Shown here piece after piece: positions 38,870-49,221 of a stretch of DNA of 64,000 nt (position 1 is the first letter of the stretch; each line of letters opens with the position of its first letter). Both the position numbers and the translations under genes were made by a program. This DNA is from Candidatus Rifleibacteriota bacterium (GTDB lineage Bacteria; Muiribacteriota; Ozemobacteria; Ozemobacterales; Ozemobacteraceae): the NCBI GenBank assembly GCA_015233155.1, contig JADFYG010000033.1:1093-65092 (forward strand). The letters are read 5' to 3'. The notes beneath the pieces are model-generated. The model was not told the DNA's origin. It made no database searches and saw only the letters and a program-made list of their open reading frames with translations.

Positions 38870-39211
38870 ATGGATGAGTTGGCTGTGAATAAGAACAACG
38901 GAGATTCAGTAGATTCCGGTGAGGTTATTTCACGCTGGCATAGAAAGGGAAACTCCGAATGGAAGAGGGATCCGATAATATATAATGAAAATGCTGTTGA
39001 TACTAATTTCCCATTGAATATCCTTGGAATTAGTGTAATCGGACTTGGAGCTCTCGGTGTTCTATCTTTCGCCATGATTCCAACCTTTGGATCCAATGCC
39101 ACCTCCTGGAGCGATTCCAACGGGAAACCGATACTCCAGCAACTGAAAAACTGCCGCATTGTAAGCCAAGAAAATTCTTCCCGCGATGCGACGACATTTC
39201 ACAGATCATAG
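38870..39211 (+). CDS. Hypothetical single-TM protein
   Basis: Starts 5 nt after upstream stop; one TM segment NILGISVIGLGALGVLSFAMI. Confidence 0.45.
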   Translation: MDELAVNKNNGDSVDSGEVISRWHRKGNSEWKRDPIIYNENAVDTNFPLNILGISVIGLGALGVLSFAMIPTFGSNATSWSDSNGKPILQQLKNCRIVSQENSSRDATTFHRS

Positions 39212-39448
39212 TCAGACAAGACGTTTGAGATATCAAGTTTTGTGCGGAGAAGCCATCCTCAGGGAAACCAACCTTCCATTCGAGATGGCGATTCGGTGAA
39301 CGTAGCGCCCAAGATACTTCTATGGGCCTTCCAAGCCCTGCATGGCCGGTTTTATAACCTACTTTAAACTCAGGGATTCACATATCGGGAAAGCGAGCTG
39401 AAGCGATTCATCAGCACATGAACAGAAGCAATCATTGGGGAGACTTAC

Positions 39449-40534
39449 ATGAATGACGGTTTGACAATTACTCAAAGTATTGTGCAGTATCTGGCGCCGG
39501 CCAGCGTGACCATCCCGATTGCGGCGGAGAACTTCGATCGGACTCCGACACCACTGATTGTAGTCCTGGAGATCATTACCGTTTGCGTCTCCGTGATGCT
39601 CGTAAAGTATCTGAAAAGAATCAGGCCCGACATTATCGGCAGATTCGCCGTAATGATGGCGGCGGTCGGTTCCTTCGAAGTATTCACGATGTCCATGTGG
39701 AACAACTTCAAACTGGGTTTCTGGGCATACGTGTATCGCGATGTCAGTTGGATTCTTATGCTGGCCTGGACATCACTGATAATGTCAGTAATCTTTCTGG
39801 TGGATCGATGGAAGAAGGAGTGGCGACCGGAATGGAGATTCCCGTTGATCCTGGCGATTCTGACGCTTGCGGTTCTGCCCCTTGATTCCCTGCTAATCAA
39901 GGTCGGCGTCCGAAGCTATACTCCGGAAGTCGAAGCAGTGATTTGGGGCCGAATGCCTGGCCTCGAGGTTCCGTGGAACATCCTTTATTACGTGCCTGTA
40001 TTCTGCGGCCTGATCCTCGGATTTTACCGATACTGGGAGCTAATACTGGATAACGTGCCGGTAATGCCCTTCCCGAATCGGCTTTGGCTGAGAGACTTCA
40101 CAATAGCGGCCATTGCCGTGTTCATGTTCGAGGTCATGATAGAACCGATGGTCGAAAACGTTGGATTTCCATCATGGAGCTATGTATACAGAGACATCAG
40201 CTTCCTGCTCACGCTTGGGTGGGTCGTGATGATCGGGTTGGGACTCAAGGCAGTAGATACCTTTTTCATACATTACGATTCCATAAAGCGGTTCTTACTC
40301 TATGTATCCCTTCTCACCTGCATGGCCGTTCCACTCGAAGCATACATGATGGCCAAGGGAATCAGGGTATACAGCCCAACCACAGCCATGAATTTTTCCG
40401 GTTTCAGGGTTCCGATACTAGATGTGCCTATCGAGGTCGTTGGCGGTTTCATGCTGTATTTCAGCCTCGTCGTCGGCTTCATCCGATACTGGGAGATAAT
40501 CCTGGACCAGAGGAGACTGGGTCATGAAAAATGA
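39449..40534 (+). CDS. Polytopic membrane protein of unknown family with internal duplication
   Basis: Repeated FEV...YVYRD(V/I)S...PL(D/E)...K.G(V/I)R.Y(T/S)P...GF.RYWE(L/I)ILD; GGGGAGA ribosome-binding site. Confidence 0.8.
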   Translation: MNDGLTITQSIVQYLAPASVTIPIAAENFDRTPTPLIVVLEIITVCVSVMLVKYLKRIRPDIIGRFAVMMAAVGSFEVFTMSMWNNFKLGFWAYVYRDVSWILMLAWTSLIMSVIFLVDRWKKEWRPEWRFPLILAILTLAVLPLDSLLIKVGVRSYTPEVEAVIWGRMPGLEVPWNILYYVPVFCGLILGFYRYWELILDNVPVMPFPNRLWLRDFTIAAIAVFMFEVMIEPMVENVGFPSWSYVYRDISFLLTLGWVVMIGLGLKAVDTFFIHYDSIKRFLLYVSLLTCMAVPLEAYMMAKGIRVYSPTTAMNFSGFRVPILDVPIEVVGGFMLYFSLVVGFIRYWEIILDQRRLGHEK

Positions 40535-41093
40535 AACCGGAATACCGGAGCAGGTCAACACTGGCATGGGCAACCCAGTTTCTTGGTTGATCAGTACGAT
40601 CTTTTTTACATTCGGCTCACTTTTTACGGGATATTTTTTGTTGATTCCCGTGTATATCTCCAGTGTCGTCAACGCGCCTCCGATCACACAGGGCATGTGC
40701 GGCCCGACGGGCGGATTCGGCATCCTGGATTTTATTATTCTGACGATAAAACTGTTCCCGATCGCATTAATTCTGGGAATACTATCCGGGGCCATAATTG
40801 CTGCCCTCAGGGCGAAAGATAACTATGCTCCCGAGAAGACGGACAAGCCAACGCTGAGACTGCCGCCGAAGATGCCGAAGGCGCCGGCGGCGTCGACGAC
40901 GTCGAAGAAGCTCCTGGCCTTATGCCGATTTATCGAGGATTCGCGTAAAGCTGGCTATTCAGAAGAAAGAATTGACAGCGATATGAAGATCGCCGGATGG
41001 CCAGAGAAGGATATCGGGGCGGCTCAGGCGATTTCAAACAGGAATGAATGGGGACTGCCGACACAGCCTTCAACGAGGCCGGGGTCCCAATGA
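40524..41093 (+). CDS. Hypothetical membrane protein
   Basis: Overlaps upstream gene by 11 nt; two TM segments and soluble C-terminus. Confidence 0.7.
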   Translation: MKNETGIPEQVNTGMGNPVSWLISTIFFTFGSLFTGYFLLIPVYISSVVNAPPITQGMCGPTGGFGILDFIILTIKLFPIALILGILSGAIIAALRAKDNYAPEKTDKPTLRLPPKMPKAPAASTTSKKLLALCRFIEDSRKAGYSEERIDSDMKIAGWPEKDIGAAQAISNRNEWGLPTQPSTRPGSQ

Positions 41094-41095
41094 AT

Positions 41096-42346
41096 TCATG
41101 TAATTCGGGGCGTCTCGACCATTTCCCGGACCTTCGCCACGATATGTTTGCCGATCGGAATGGCTGACGTGGCCGCCGGGGACGGAGCGTTGCATACAGC
41201 CAGTGCCCGCGCGGTGTTGACGAACAGAAAGTCGTTGATCAGCACACCATCACGTGTGATCGCCTGGGCGCGAATGCCCGCCGGATAGTCGAGCAGATCA
41301 TCCAGGGACAGGCTCGGGCAGTATTTTTGCACCAAGGCCAGATAGCCTTTTTTGTACAGGCTGTTTTTCAATTCCATTACGCTGACCTTGAAGTGTTTGC
41401 ACAGCACTTTGAGCAGGCCTGGATAGGTCAGGATTTCGAAACATTCCCGCAGACTGATATCGGTTTTGAGATAACCTTCGCGTTTGAATGCCAGGACCGC
41501 GTTGGGTCCAACGGTGACAGTGCCGTCGATCATCCGAGTCAGATGAACACCGAGAAACGGGAGTTCCGGATCGGGGATCGGGTAAATGAGGTGCCGGACA
41601 ATCTGGTTGTGACGGGGGCTCAACAGAAAGTAGTCGCCACGGAATGGAATAATCTTGAACTCCGGTTTGATACCTATCATGGAGACTATCCGATCTGCCA
41701 TCAGTCCGGCGCAGGCCACCAGATAACGCCCTGCGACGCGCCCCTTGCAGGTTTTTACGATTATCCCGTCAGGTTGTTCGTCGATTCCCAAGACCCTCGC
41801 CCCAAACCTTACCTCCCCCCCTCCTTGCTGCACAAGTGTCACCATTTTGGCCGTAATCGCACTGTAACTCACGATGCCTGTAGACGGCACCAGAATGGCC
41901 CCGAGACCTGCAATGCCAGGTTCCTGCAGATGCAATTGCCTGGCCGTCAGCACATCAATGGGAATCCGGTTGTCGGCACAGCGGGTCACAAGACTCTGCA
42001 TTCTTTGCAGCTCAGGCTCGGTGGTGGCTACCAGTAACTTGCCACACTCGACATACGGAATATCGTGTTCCTTACAGAAGGCTTTGGTCGCAATATTGCC
42101 TTCCCGACAAAATGCGGCCTTCAGGCTTCCCGGTGTGTAGTAAACCCCGGCATGAATCACCCCGGAATTGTGTCCGGTTTGATGGCAGGCGGGGCCGGCC
42201 TCTTTTTCCAGAACCAGGACGGATCGGCCGGGAAAGGCCAGCTGGAGCTGCCAGGCGGTGGACATGCCAATGATTCCCGCACCGATTACGATGAAATCAT
42301 GGATCATCTGCATATTCTTACGGTTGCCGAGGCAATAACGCCGCAC
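41096..42346 (-). CDS. lhgO: L-2-hydroxyglutarate oxidase-like FAD-dependent oxidoreductase
   Basis: DFIVIGAGIIGMSTAWQL, CHQTGHNSGVIHAGVYYTPGSLKA, PFRGDYFLL, YPAGIRAQAI; real start probably MIHDF near 42307. Confidence 0.9.
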   Translation of the reverse strand: MRRYCLGNRKNMQMIHDFIVIGAGIIGMSTAWQLQLAFPGRSVLVLEKEAGPACHQTGHNSGVIHAGVYYTPGSLKAAFCREGNIATKAFCKEHDIPYVECGKLLVATTEPELQRMQSLVTRCADNRIPIDVLTARQLHLQEPGIAGLGAILVPSTGIVSYSAITAKMVTLVQQGGGEVRFGARVLGIDEQPDGIIVKTCKGRVAGRYLVACAGLMADRIVSMIGIKPEFKIIPFRGDYFLLSPRHNQIVRHLIYPIPDPELPFLGVHLTRMIDGTVTVGPNAVLAFKREGYLKTDISLRECFEILTYPGLLKVLCKHFKVSVMELKNSLYKKGYLALVQKYCPSLSLDDLLDYPAGIRAQAITRDGVLINDFLFVNTARALAVCNAPSPAATSAIPIGKHIVAKVREMVETPRIT

Positions 42347-42733
42347 AAATATCCATCATACGCTCTAACAATATCATGATATAGGATCGCCGGCAAATAT
42401 TCACGTCCCGGGAGACTTAAACCATCCAGCGCCTCACATATCTTGGCAGCTGCATTTGCAAGCAATAACGGCTTCCGGATGAAATGACTTCAACTGAAAT
42501 TCATCACAATGGAGCGAGATTCCGTTCTGGCCGGGCAGGCTGGCGAGATCGCACACCCGCTCAGCCTCTTTCTCTATCCGAAGGTATTCCATATTTCCGG
42601 CCCGGGTTACTGGAAATACAAATTCCGTCATGTTATCCTTTGTTCGTTCTCCCCATTATTCGGGGAATGAAGCAGAAGTCTGGCACCTATGCCGGACAGC
42701 CTTCATTGAAATCTATTTAAGGACAGAGGAAAA

Positions 42734-44074
42734 ATGGAACTGAACACCAGGTTGAAGAATGTTGCGGTGGTAGGTGCCGCGGGGAAAATGGGTCGGGGCA
42801 TATGTCTTCTGATGACCGACCTGATTGCCAATCTGCAGTTGAATTCCCCGAACAAGCTCGGATACAAGATCACCATGGTTGACGTTTCCGATGACGCTCT
42901 TTCCGGTCTCCTGGAATACCTTCGCTCTCAACTCCGAAAATACGCAGAAAAAAACATCAACAATCTCCGAAAAGCATATGCTTCCAGAAAAGACCTCGTG
43001 GAAAACGGAGAAATGATTGATGAGTTCATCAACGGCGCAATGCTGCTGCCGCGGCCAACCACACTCCTGGAAGCCGCCAAGGATGCAACTATCGTATTCG
43101 AGGCCGCCATCGAGAACATTGACATCAAGAATCAGATCTATGCGACCCTGGACAAGGTCTGTTCGAAGGATACCTTCTATTACACCAACACTTCATCCAT
43201 GCCCATCGCTGAACTGGAAAAAGTCGGCGGTTTGAAAGGCCGGATCATGGGAGTTCATTTTTACAACCCTCCGCCGGTACAAAAACTCGTCGAGATGATC
43301 ATTTCCAAAAACACCAGGCCCGAAGTAAAAGAAGCCGCCTACGAAATAGGAAAAATGCTGAAGAAGACCCTCATTCCATCCAACGACGTTGCCGGCTTCA
43401 TCGGAAACGGTCATTTCATGAGAGACGGTCTCCATGCCATCGGTGAGGTCGAAGCCCTTCAAAAAATCGGCATGAAAATGTATGAGGGAATATACGCTTT
43501 GAATCGGGTTTCTCAGGATTTCATGATCCGTCCCATGGGCATTTTCCAGCTCATCGACTACGTCGGACTGGACGTCTATCAACTGATTCTGCAGGTTATG
43601 AAAAAGCACCTTAATGATAAGGAACTGCATTCTCAACTCATTGACGAGATGATCAAACAGGACGTCAAAGGCGGACAGTTCGCGGATGGATCTCAAAAAG
43701 ACGGATTCCTGAAATACGAAAAGAACAGACCGGTTGGCGTCTATTGTACCAAAGAAAAAAAATACATCCTTTTCACGGAAAACAATTGGACAAAGGCTAT
43801 AGACGAGAAACTTGGAGAAGTTCCGACGGGTTACCAGCCATGGAAGGCTCTCTTGTCCGACAAGGGGAAGGATAAGAAGCTTGAAGCTTATTTCACATCA
43901 ATGAAATCCATGAACACTACGGGCGCCACACTCGCCTGGAAGTACCTCCTGAGATCCAAGGAAATTGCTCATTTCCTGAAAAATTCCGGGGTCACCGATG
44001 ATGTCGAAAATGTCAATGGGGTCCTGATGAATGGTTTTTATCACTTGTACGGCCCGGTCAACAAATACTACTGA
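42734..44074 (+). CDS. 3-hydroxyacyl-CoA dehydrogenase family protein
   Basis: VAVVGAAGKMGRGI Rossmann motif; VFEAAIENIDIKNQIYATLDKVC...YTNTSSMPI; GVHFYNPPPVQKLVEMI. Confidence 0.9.
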   Translation: MELNTRLKNVAVVGAAGKMGRGICLLMTDLIANLQLNSPNKLGYKITMVDVSDDALSGLLEYLRSQLRKYAEKNINNLRKAYASRKDLVENGEMIDEFINGAMLLPRPTTLLEAAKDATIVFEAAIENIDIKNQIYATLDKVCSKDTFYYTNTSSMPIAELEKVGGLKGRIMGVHFYNPPPVQKLVEMIISKNTRPEVKEAAYEIGKMLKKTLIPSNDVAGFIGNGHFMRDGLHAIGEVEALQKIGMKMYEGIYALNRVSQDFMIRPMGIFQLIDYVGLDVYQLILQVMKKHLNDKELHSQLIDEMIKQDVKGGQFADGSQKDGFLKYEKNRPVGVYCTKEKKYILFTENNWTKAIDEKLGEVPTGYQPWKALLSDKGKDKKLEAYFTSMKSMNTTGATLAWKYLLRSKEIAHFLKNSGVTDDVENVNGVLMNGFYHLYGPVNKYY

Positions 44075-44213
44075 AATCATTCAAGGATCACGCGAAATCG
44101 GGAGAATGATTATTTCGACATACGGACACACCTCTATATTTTACGATAATGTCGCATGTTGCTTGTCATCTTAGATCATCTTCAGCAACGTATTTGAAAT
44201 CAAATTATCTTTC

Positions 44214-45476
44214 ATGGAGTGCAATATGACCAGAAAATTTCCCAAAGACGTTTTCATCACCGCTGGGTTCAATACCATTTCCCTCGGCTCCGGAAGAAAA
44301 GAATTCAACCCCAAAAAGCCACGCCCCGGAATAGCCCAATATGTGGCTGAAGCCGGCAAGGGCGCGGTTAAGCAAATAAACTCACCCGCCAATATTGACG
44401 AGTGTGTAGTGGCGAATTTTATGGCGGGACGATTCGTTCATCAGGGCCACCTTGGTGCTTTCGCGGCTTTGATAGATGATTCCCTCGAATACAAGCCATC
44501 GACACGGGTCGAAGGAGCATGCTGTTCCGGTGGACTGGGCCTGGTCGCTTCGATGAAAAATGTTCTTTCCGGCCTGTCCGATGTTTCAATGACCGTCGGA
44601 ATCGAAGTCCAGAACTCGGTTAAAGCCATCTATGGAGCAGACATTCTGGCGGGCGCGGGATATTACGACGGCACGCGCAAAGATGGACACGCGTTCTATT
44701 TTCCCAGCCTCTTTGCTGATAAGGCCAAGGCATTCTATCAGAAATACGGCGAAGAAAAGGCGCGCAAGGCTATGGCCACCTGGTATGCGAACGCCATTCA
44801 GAACGCCCGACTTTGTCCTGAGGCCCAGGAAAACCACAACACTGATCCCGACCCATTTTCTACTGGCATGACTCCACCGAACCCAAAGGCATTCCTGGAT
44901 GGCATTAACGTATTCGACTGTTCAAAAGTTTCGGACGGCGGATCCGCAATTATCCTGGCCACCCGTGAAGGTCTGAAGAAAATCGGAAAAAGCGAAAAAG
45001 ATTCGGTCCAGATAGCCGGCTATGGCCATTGCGTTGCCGATATCACAAAAGTCGCCTCTGATTTGACCTGCCTGGAAACCACCAGACGCGCTGTTGAACA
45101 AGCTTACGCCATGGCCGGAGTAACGCCAGCCGATATCGGCATCTTTGAATGCCACGACTGCTTCACGATAACCGGCTTGTTATCCCTGGAAGCCGCTGGC
45201 TTCTGCACCGCCGGCAAAAGCACGGAGTTTGTCATCGACGGCAAGAGCCGGCGGGACGGGATACTCCCGACAAATTCTTCCGGAGGACTGATCGGATTCG
45301 GACACTATACCGGCGGAACGGGTGTACGACAGGCAGTCGATATTCTTCGCCACCTGACCGGCACAGCCGGAACGTATCAGGTTGCGGTTGATCCGAAGCG
45401 GCCATACGGGCTCATGATCAGCATGGGTGGAAACGACAGGACAGTTGTAGCCTTCGTTTTCAAAAAGGTTGCCTGA
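44214..45476 (+). CDS. Thiolase family protein (acetyl-CoA acetyltransferase-like)
   Basis: VEGACCSGGLG active-site Cys, FECHDCFTIT, NSSGGLIGFGHYTGGTGVRQ. Confidence 0.9.
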   Translation: MECNMTRKFPKDVFITAGFNTISLGSGRKEFNPKKPRPGIAQYVAEAGKGAVKQINSPANIDECVVANFMAGRFVHQGHLGAFAALIDDSLEYKPSTRVEGACCSGGLGLVASMKNVLSGLSDVSMTVGIEVQNSVKAIYGADILAGAGYYDGTRKDGHAFYFPSLFADKAKAFYQKYGEEKARKAMATWYANAIQNARLCPEAQENHNTDPDPFSTGMTPPNPKAFLDGINVFDCSKVSDGGSAIILATREGLKKIGKSEKDSVQIAGYGHCVADITKVASDLTCLETTRRAVEQAYAMAGVTPADIGIFECHDCFTITGLLSLEAAGFCTAGKSTEFVIDGKSRRDGILPTNSSGGLIGFGHYTGGTGVRQAVDILRHLTGTAGTYQVAVDPKRPYGLMISMGGNDRTVVAFVFKKVA

Positions 45477-45669
45477 ACGCATAGTGGCTCACAGGCAAAG
45501 GCGGGATGCCGCACTATGGAGATCAGACGGCGCTTGATGCGGCGCGCCCGGCTGTCACGCTCTGCTTTTGCATATAATCAATAGTTTCGAAGACGGATTG
45601 GTGAAGCGTAATCCGCCGATTTGCAGTGGCTATTTGACGAATCGACAAGTGTTTACCAGGGAGATAATA

Positions 45670-46443
45670 ATGGAAAATCTCGTTTTTGAAAAATCGGGAA
45701 AGATCGGAACTTTGACCGTAAATCGGCCGAAGGCACTCAATGCTTTGAACACGCAGACTCTCCGGGAGTTGAAGGATTTTCTGTCAAATCACGTTCAAAA
45801 AGAGGAGCTGACGGTCCTGATCATTACTGGCGGCGGCGAAAAGGCGTTTATCGCCGGCGCAGACATCAAGGAAATGCTGGAGATGACCCACGTGGATATG
45901 CTCCGGTTTTGTGACCTTGGCCAGGAAGTCACGAAATTACTTGAACAGGCCGCATTCGTGACCATCGCAGCAGTTAATGGCTATGCTTTGGGCGGCGGCC
46001 TGGAAGTAGCGCTTGCCTGTGATTTCATTTATGCCTCTGATAACGCCAAACTTGGCCTCCCGGAAGTTACTCTGGGCCTGATTCCAGGCTTTGGCGGAAC
46101 TCAGCGGCTGTTGCGTGCCGTAGGTACCCGCTGGGGCAAGGAGCTCGTCTTCTCCGGCAAGAGCCTCTCCGCTGCCGAAGGATTGAATATCGGGCTGGTG
46201 AACAAGGTGTTTCCGCTGGCCGATCTGCAGAAACAGGTGAGAGACCTGGGTGAAGCCATCTGTCGCAACGGCAGATTCTCTGTCCTGGAAGCCAAGAAAG
46301 CCATAAATCATGGCGAAGGAATGAATCTCAATGACGGGCTCGAATTCGAGAAACAGCTTTGCGCCGTATGTTTTGCCACGGAAGACCGCAAAGAAGGAAT
46401 GAAAGCCTTCGTCGAAAAACGAAAACCTGAATTTCGAATGTAA
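45670..46443 (+). CDS. Enoyl-CoA hydratase/isomerase
   Basis: GEKAFIAGADIKEM, AAVNGYALGGGLEVALACDF, LPEVTLGLIPGFGGTQRL. Confidence 0.95.
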   Translation: MENLVFEKSGKIGTLTVNRPKALNALNTQTLRELKDFLSNHVQKEELTVLIITGGGEKAFIAGADIKEMLEMTHVDMLRFCDLGQEVTKLLEQAAFVTIAAVNGYALGGGLEVALACDFIYASDNAKLGLPEVTLGLIPGFGGTQRLLRAVGTRWGKELVFSGKSLSAAEGLNIGLVNKVFPLADLQKQVRDLGEAICRNGRFSVLEAKKAINHGEGMNLNDGLEFEKQLCAVCFATEDRKEGMKAFVEKRKPEFRM

Positions 46444-46535
46444 CAGGAAAAAAGCTTGCCAAGTAAGATTTAACGATATATGTTTATTCATTCGTTTTTT
46501 TGTCTAAATTTTTTACTTTTTTCAGGAGGTTTTAG

Positions 46536-47582
46536 ATGGTTGGTATTTCAGGTTATGGGACCCAAATTCCGCGGTACAGAATAAAGGTCGAGGAAATTGC
46601 AAAAGTCTGGGGTACCGACGCCCCCGCTTACCGCAGAGGAATGAATTTAAACGAGAAATCCGTTCCGGCACCAGATGAAGATGTAGGAACGTTGTCCGTC
46701 AATGCGGCTTACAATGCGTTGGCAAGATCAGGCATTGCCCCCAAGGATATCGGGGCTGTCTACGTCGGCAGCGAATCTCATCCATATGCGGTGAAACCCA
46801 CCGGAACGATGGTCGCGGAAGCTATCGGAGCATGTCCACATGTACATACGGCATCTCTGGAATTCGCCTGCAAGGCCGGAACCGAAGGAATGTTCATCGG
46901 GACTCAGATGGTACAGGCCGGCAGAGTCGCGAATGTGCTTGCCATTGGCGCCGATACATCCCAGGGAGCCCCCGGAGACGCGCTTGAATACTCCGCAGCA
47001 GCCGGAGCCGCCGCTTTCGTGATCAGCACCAAAAATATCGTTGCGGAATTGCTCGATACAGATTGCTATATGACCGACACTCCTGATTTCTGGCGACGGC
47101 CTTATTCTCATTATCCAGCTCACGGCGGAAGATTCACCGGAGAACCCGCGTATTTCAAACATGTTGAAGGGGCGACAAATGCAATGCTCGCAAGAGCAAA
47201 GATGAAGCCTTCCGACTTTGATTACGTCATTTTCCATCAGCCGAACGGAAAATTCCCCGTCGTCGTTGCCAAAAAGCTCGGATTCAAAGAACCACAGTAC
47301 AGGCATGGACTCTTAACGCCGGTTCTTGGCAATACATACTCTGGTTCCTCCCCATTGGGCCTGGCTGCCACCCTTGATGAAGCCAAGCCGGGACAATTGA
47401 TTCTCCTGGTTTCTTACGGTTCCGGCGCTGGAAGCGACGCCTTTATTTTCAAAACCACGAAACGCCTTCTTGAAGTTCGCGATCTTGCCCCAAGAGTCAG
47501 AAAGCAACTCGATGAACACAAATATTATCTGGAATACGGGCAATACGCCAAAAATCGCGGAAAAATCCTGAGAGCGGAGTAG
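46536..47582 (+). CDS. Hydroxymethylglutaryl-CoA synthase, archaeal-like
   Basis: [74 protein letters not shown]. Confidence 0.92.
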   Translation: MVGISGYGTQIPRYRIKVEEIAKVWGTDAPAYRRGMNLNEKSVPAPDEDVGTLSVNAAYNALARSGIAPKDIGAVYVGSESHPYAVKPTGTMVAEAIGACPHVHTASLEFACKAGTEGMFIGTQMVQAGRVANVLAIGADTSQGAPGDALEYSAAAGAAAFVISTKNIVAELLDTDCYMTDTPDFWRRPYSHYPAHGGRFTGEPAYFKHVEGATNAMLARAKMKPSDFDYVIFHQPNGKFPVVVAKKLGFKEPQYRHGLLTPVLGNTYSGSSPLGLAATLDEAKPGQLILLVSYGSGAGSDAFIFKTTKRLLEVRDLAPRVRKQLDEHKYYLEYGQYAKNRGKILRAE

Positions 47583-47593
47583 GAGAAAGAAAT

Positions 47594-48751
47594 ATGCGAG
47601 ATGTAGCAATTGTTGGCGTTGGACTCATGAAATGGGGAGAACTCTGGGAAAAATCGATTCGCGACCTGTGTGTCGAGGCTGCTTTGAGCTGCTTCGAGGA
47701 TGCGGGAAATGATAAGATAGATTCCATCGTTGTCGGAACAATGGCCAGCGGCCTATTGACCGGCCAGGAACACATGGCCAATATGGTTCCGGATTATCTT
47801 GGAAAAAAACACGTTCCAGCCATGCGCGTTGAATCGGCATGTTGTTCAGGCAGTCAGGCGGTTCGCACCGCCTTCATGGAAGTCGCCTCCGGAATGTCGG
47901 ACTGCGTTCTCGCTCTCGGAGTCGAAAAAATGACTGATGTGAGCGGAAATGACGCTACCTATGCATTGGCAACCGCTTCCGATCAGGAATTCGAAGCTTT
48001 TCACGGCGTTACGTTTCCCGGCCTTTATGCAATGATGGCCAGAAAGCACATGGAACAATACGGTACGACAAGAGAGCAACTTGCTGAAGTTTCTTCGAAA
48101 AATCACAGAAACGGAAGCCTGAATCCTCATGCTCAGTACCCGTTCCCGATGACCCGCGAGCAGGTAATGAATTCCACCCTGGTTGCGGATCCGCTTCGTC
48201 TGATGGACTGTTCCCCAATCACGGACGGAGCAGCCGCGGTTCTTCTTGTACCGGCAACTGATGCGAAAAAGTATAAAAAACATGGAATGGTCGTGATTTC
48301 CGGAGTCGGCCATGCCACGGACACCATCGCACTATGTCAGCGCAAGGATATGCTGAAAATGGAAGCGGTGACCCTGGCTGCAAAAGCGGCGTTAAAAATG
48401 GCCGGAAAAACAATAAAAGACGTTAATTTTGCTGAGGTTCATGACTGCTTTACAATCGCGGAAATAATGATCATGGAAGCCCTTGGCATTGTAAAACCCG
48501 GCCAAGGCGGACCGGCAACCCTCAAGGGACTGACCGCCCTGGAAGGCAAATTCCCGGTCAATCCTTCTGGCGGTTTGAAGTCTAAGGGGCATCCGGTGGG
48601 AGCCACTGGCGTTGCCCAGATTTGTGAAGCGGTTTATCAATTACGGGGCGAAGCCGGAAAACGACAGGTAAAAAATGCGAAAGTCGGACTGACACAAAAC
48701 ATGGGCGGAACCGGCGGAACGAGCGTAGTTCACATTCTGGAGGCTAAATAA
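47594..48751 (+). CDS. Thiolase/acetyl-CoA acetyltransferase, paired with HMG-CoA synthase
   Basis: [60 protein letters not shown]. Confidence 0.93.
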   Translation: MRDVAIVGVGLMKWGELWEKSIRDLCVEAALSCFEDAGNDKIDSIVVGTMASGLLTGQEHMANMVPDYLGKKHVPAMRVESACCSGSQAVRTAFMEVASGMSDCVLALGVEKMTDVSGNDATYALATASDQEFEAFHGVTFPGLYAMMARKHMEQYGTTREQLAEVSSKNHRNGSLNPHAQYPFPMTREQVMNSTLVADPLRLMDCSPITDGAAAVLLVPATDAKKYKKHGMVVISGVGHATDTIALCQRKDMLKMEAVTLAAKAALKMAGKTIKDVNFAEVHDCFTIAEIMIMEALGIVKPGQGGPATLKGLTALEGKFPVNPSGGLKSKGHPVGATGVAQICEAVYQLRGEAGKRQVKNAKVGLTQNMGGTGGTSVVHILEAK

Positions 48752-49149
48752 TGTCCATACCACGACATTGGAGAGAAATACCCCGACGATATCGCCTGGA
48801 AGCAGGCAAGTGCAAAAAATGTAAAGTTATCAACTTTCCCAGCCGGCTCGTTTGCCCGGAATGCGGAGGCAAGACATTCGAAACCGTTAAGCTCTCCGGA
48901 AAAGGGAAGCTGGATACCTTCACCATCATCCGGGTTGCCCCGGAAGGCTTCGGCGACGAGGTTCCATACGCAGTCGGAATCATCGACCTGAAGGATGGCG
49001 TTCGACTCATGGCCCAGATCACCGATTGCGATCCGACTACATTGAAAACCGGCGACAAATTAGTAGCCAAGTTCCGTAAAGTCCAGGAGGACGGGAAAAA
49101 CGGAATAATCAAGTACGGCTACAAATTTGTTCCTGACGTAGGAGTTTAA
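48751..49149 (+). CDS. DUF35 Zn-ribbon OB-fold acyl-CoA-associated protein
   Basis: CKKCKVINFPSRLVCPECGG Zn ribbon; OB-fold; overlaps thiolase stop. Confidence 0.93.
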   Translation: MSIPRHWREIPRRYRLEAGKCKKCKVINFPSRLVCPECGGKTFETVKLSGKGKLDTFTIIRVAPEGFGDEVPYAVGIIDLKDGVRLMAQITDCDPTTLKTGDKLVAKFRKVQEDGKNGIIKYGYKFVPDVGV

Positions 49150-49155
49150 TTGCCA

Positions 49156-49189
49156 AAAGGGCACACGTATCCTTACGTGTGCCCTTTTT
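49156..49189 (+). terminator. Rho-independent terminator-like hairpin
   Basis: aaagggcacacgta-tcct-tacgtgtgcccttttt. Confidence 0.8.
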
Positions 49190-49221
49190 AGGTTTTGAGA
49201 ATATCCGCCTGAGGAGTTCGC

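Noticed and set aside
40860-40915. Low-complexity gccgaag/gcgtcgacgacg stretch
   Set aside because: Encodes a Pro/Ala/Lys linker inside a CDS; not a tandem repeat of consistent unit
42434-42631. 65-aa minus-strand ORF between lhgO and the hydroxyacyl-CoA dehydrogenase gene
   Set aside because: Small, no domain or clear ribosome-binding site; possible but unsupported
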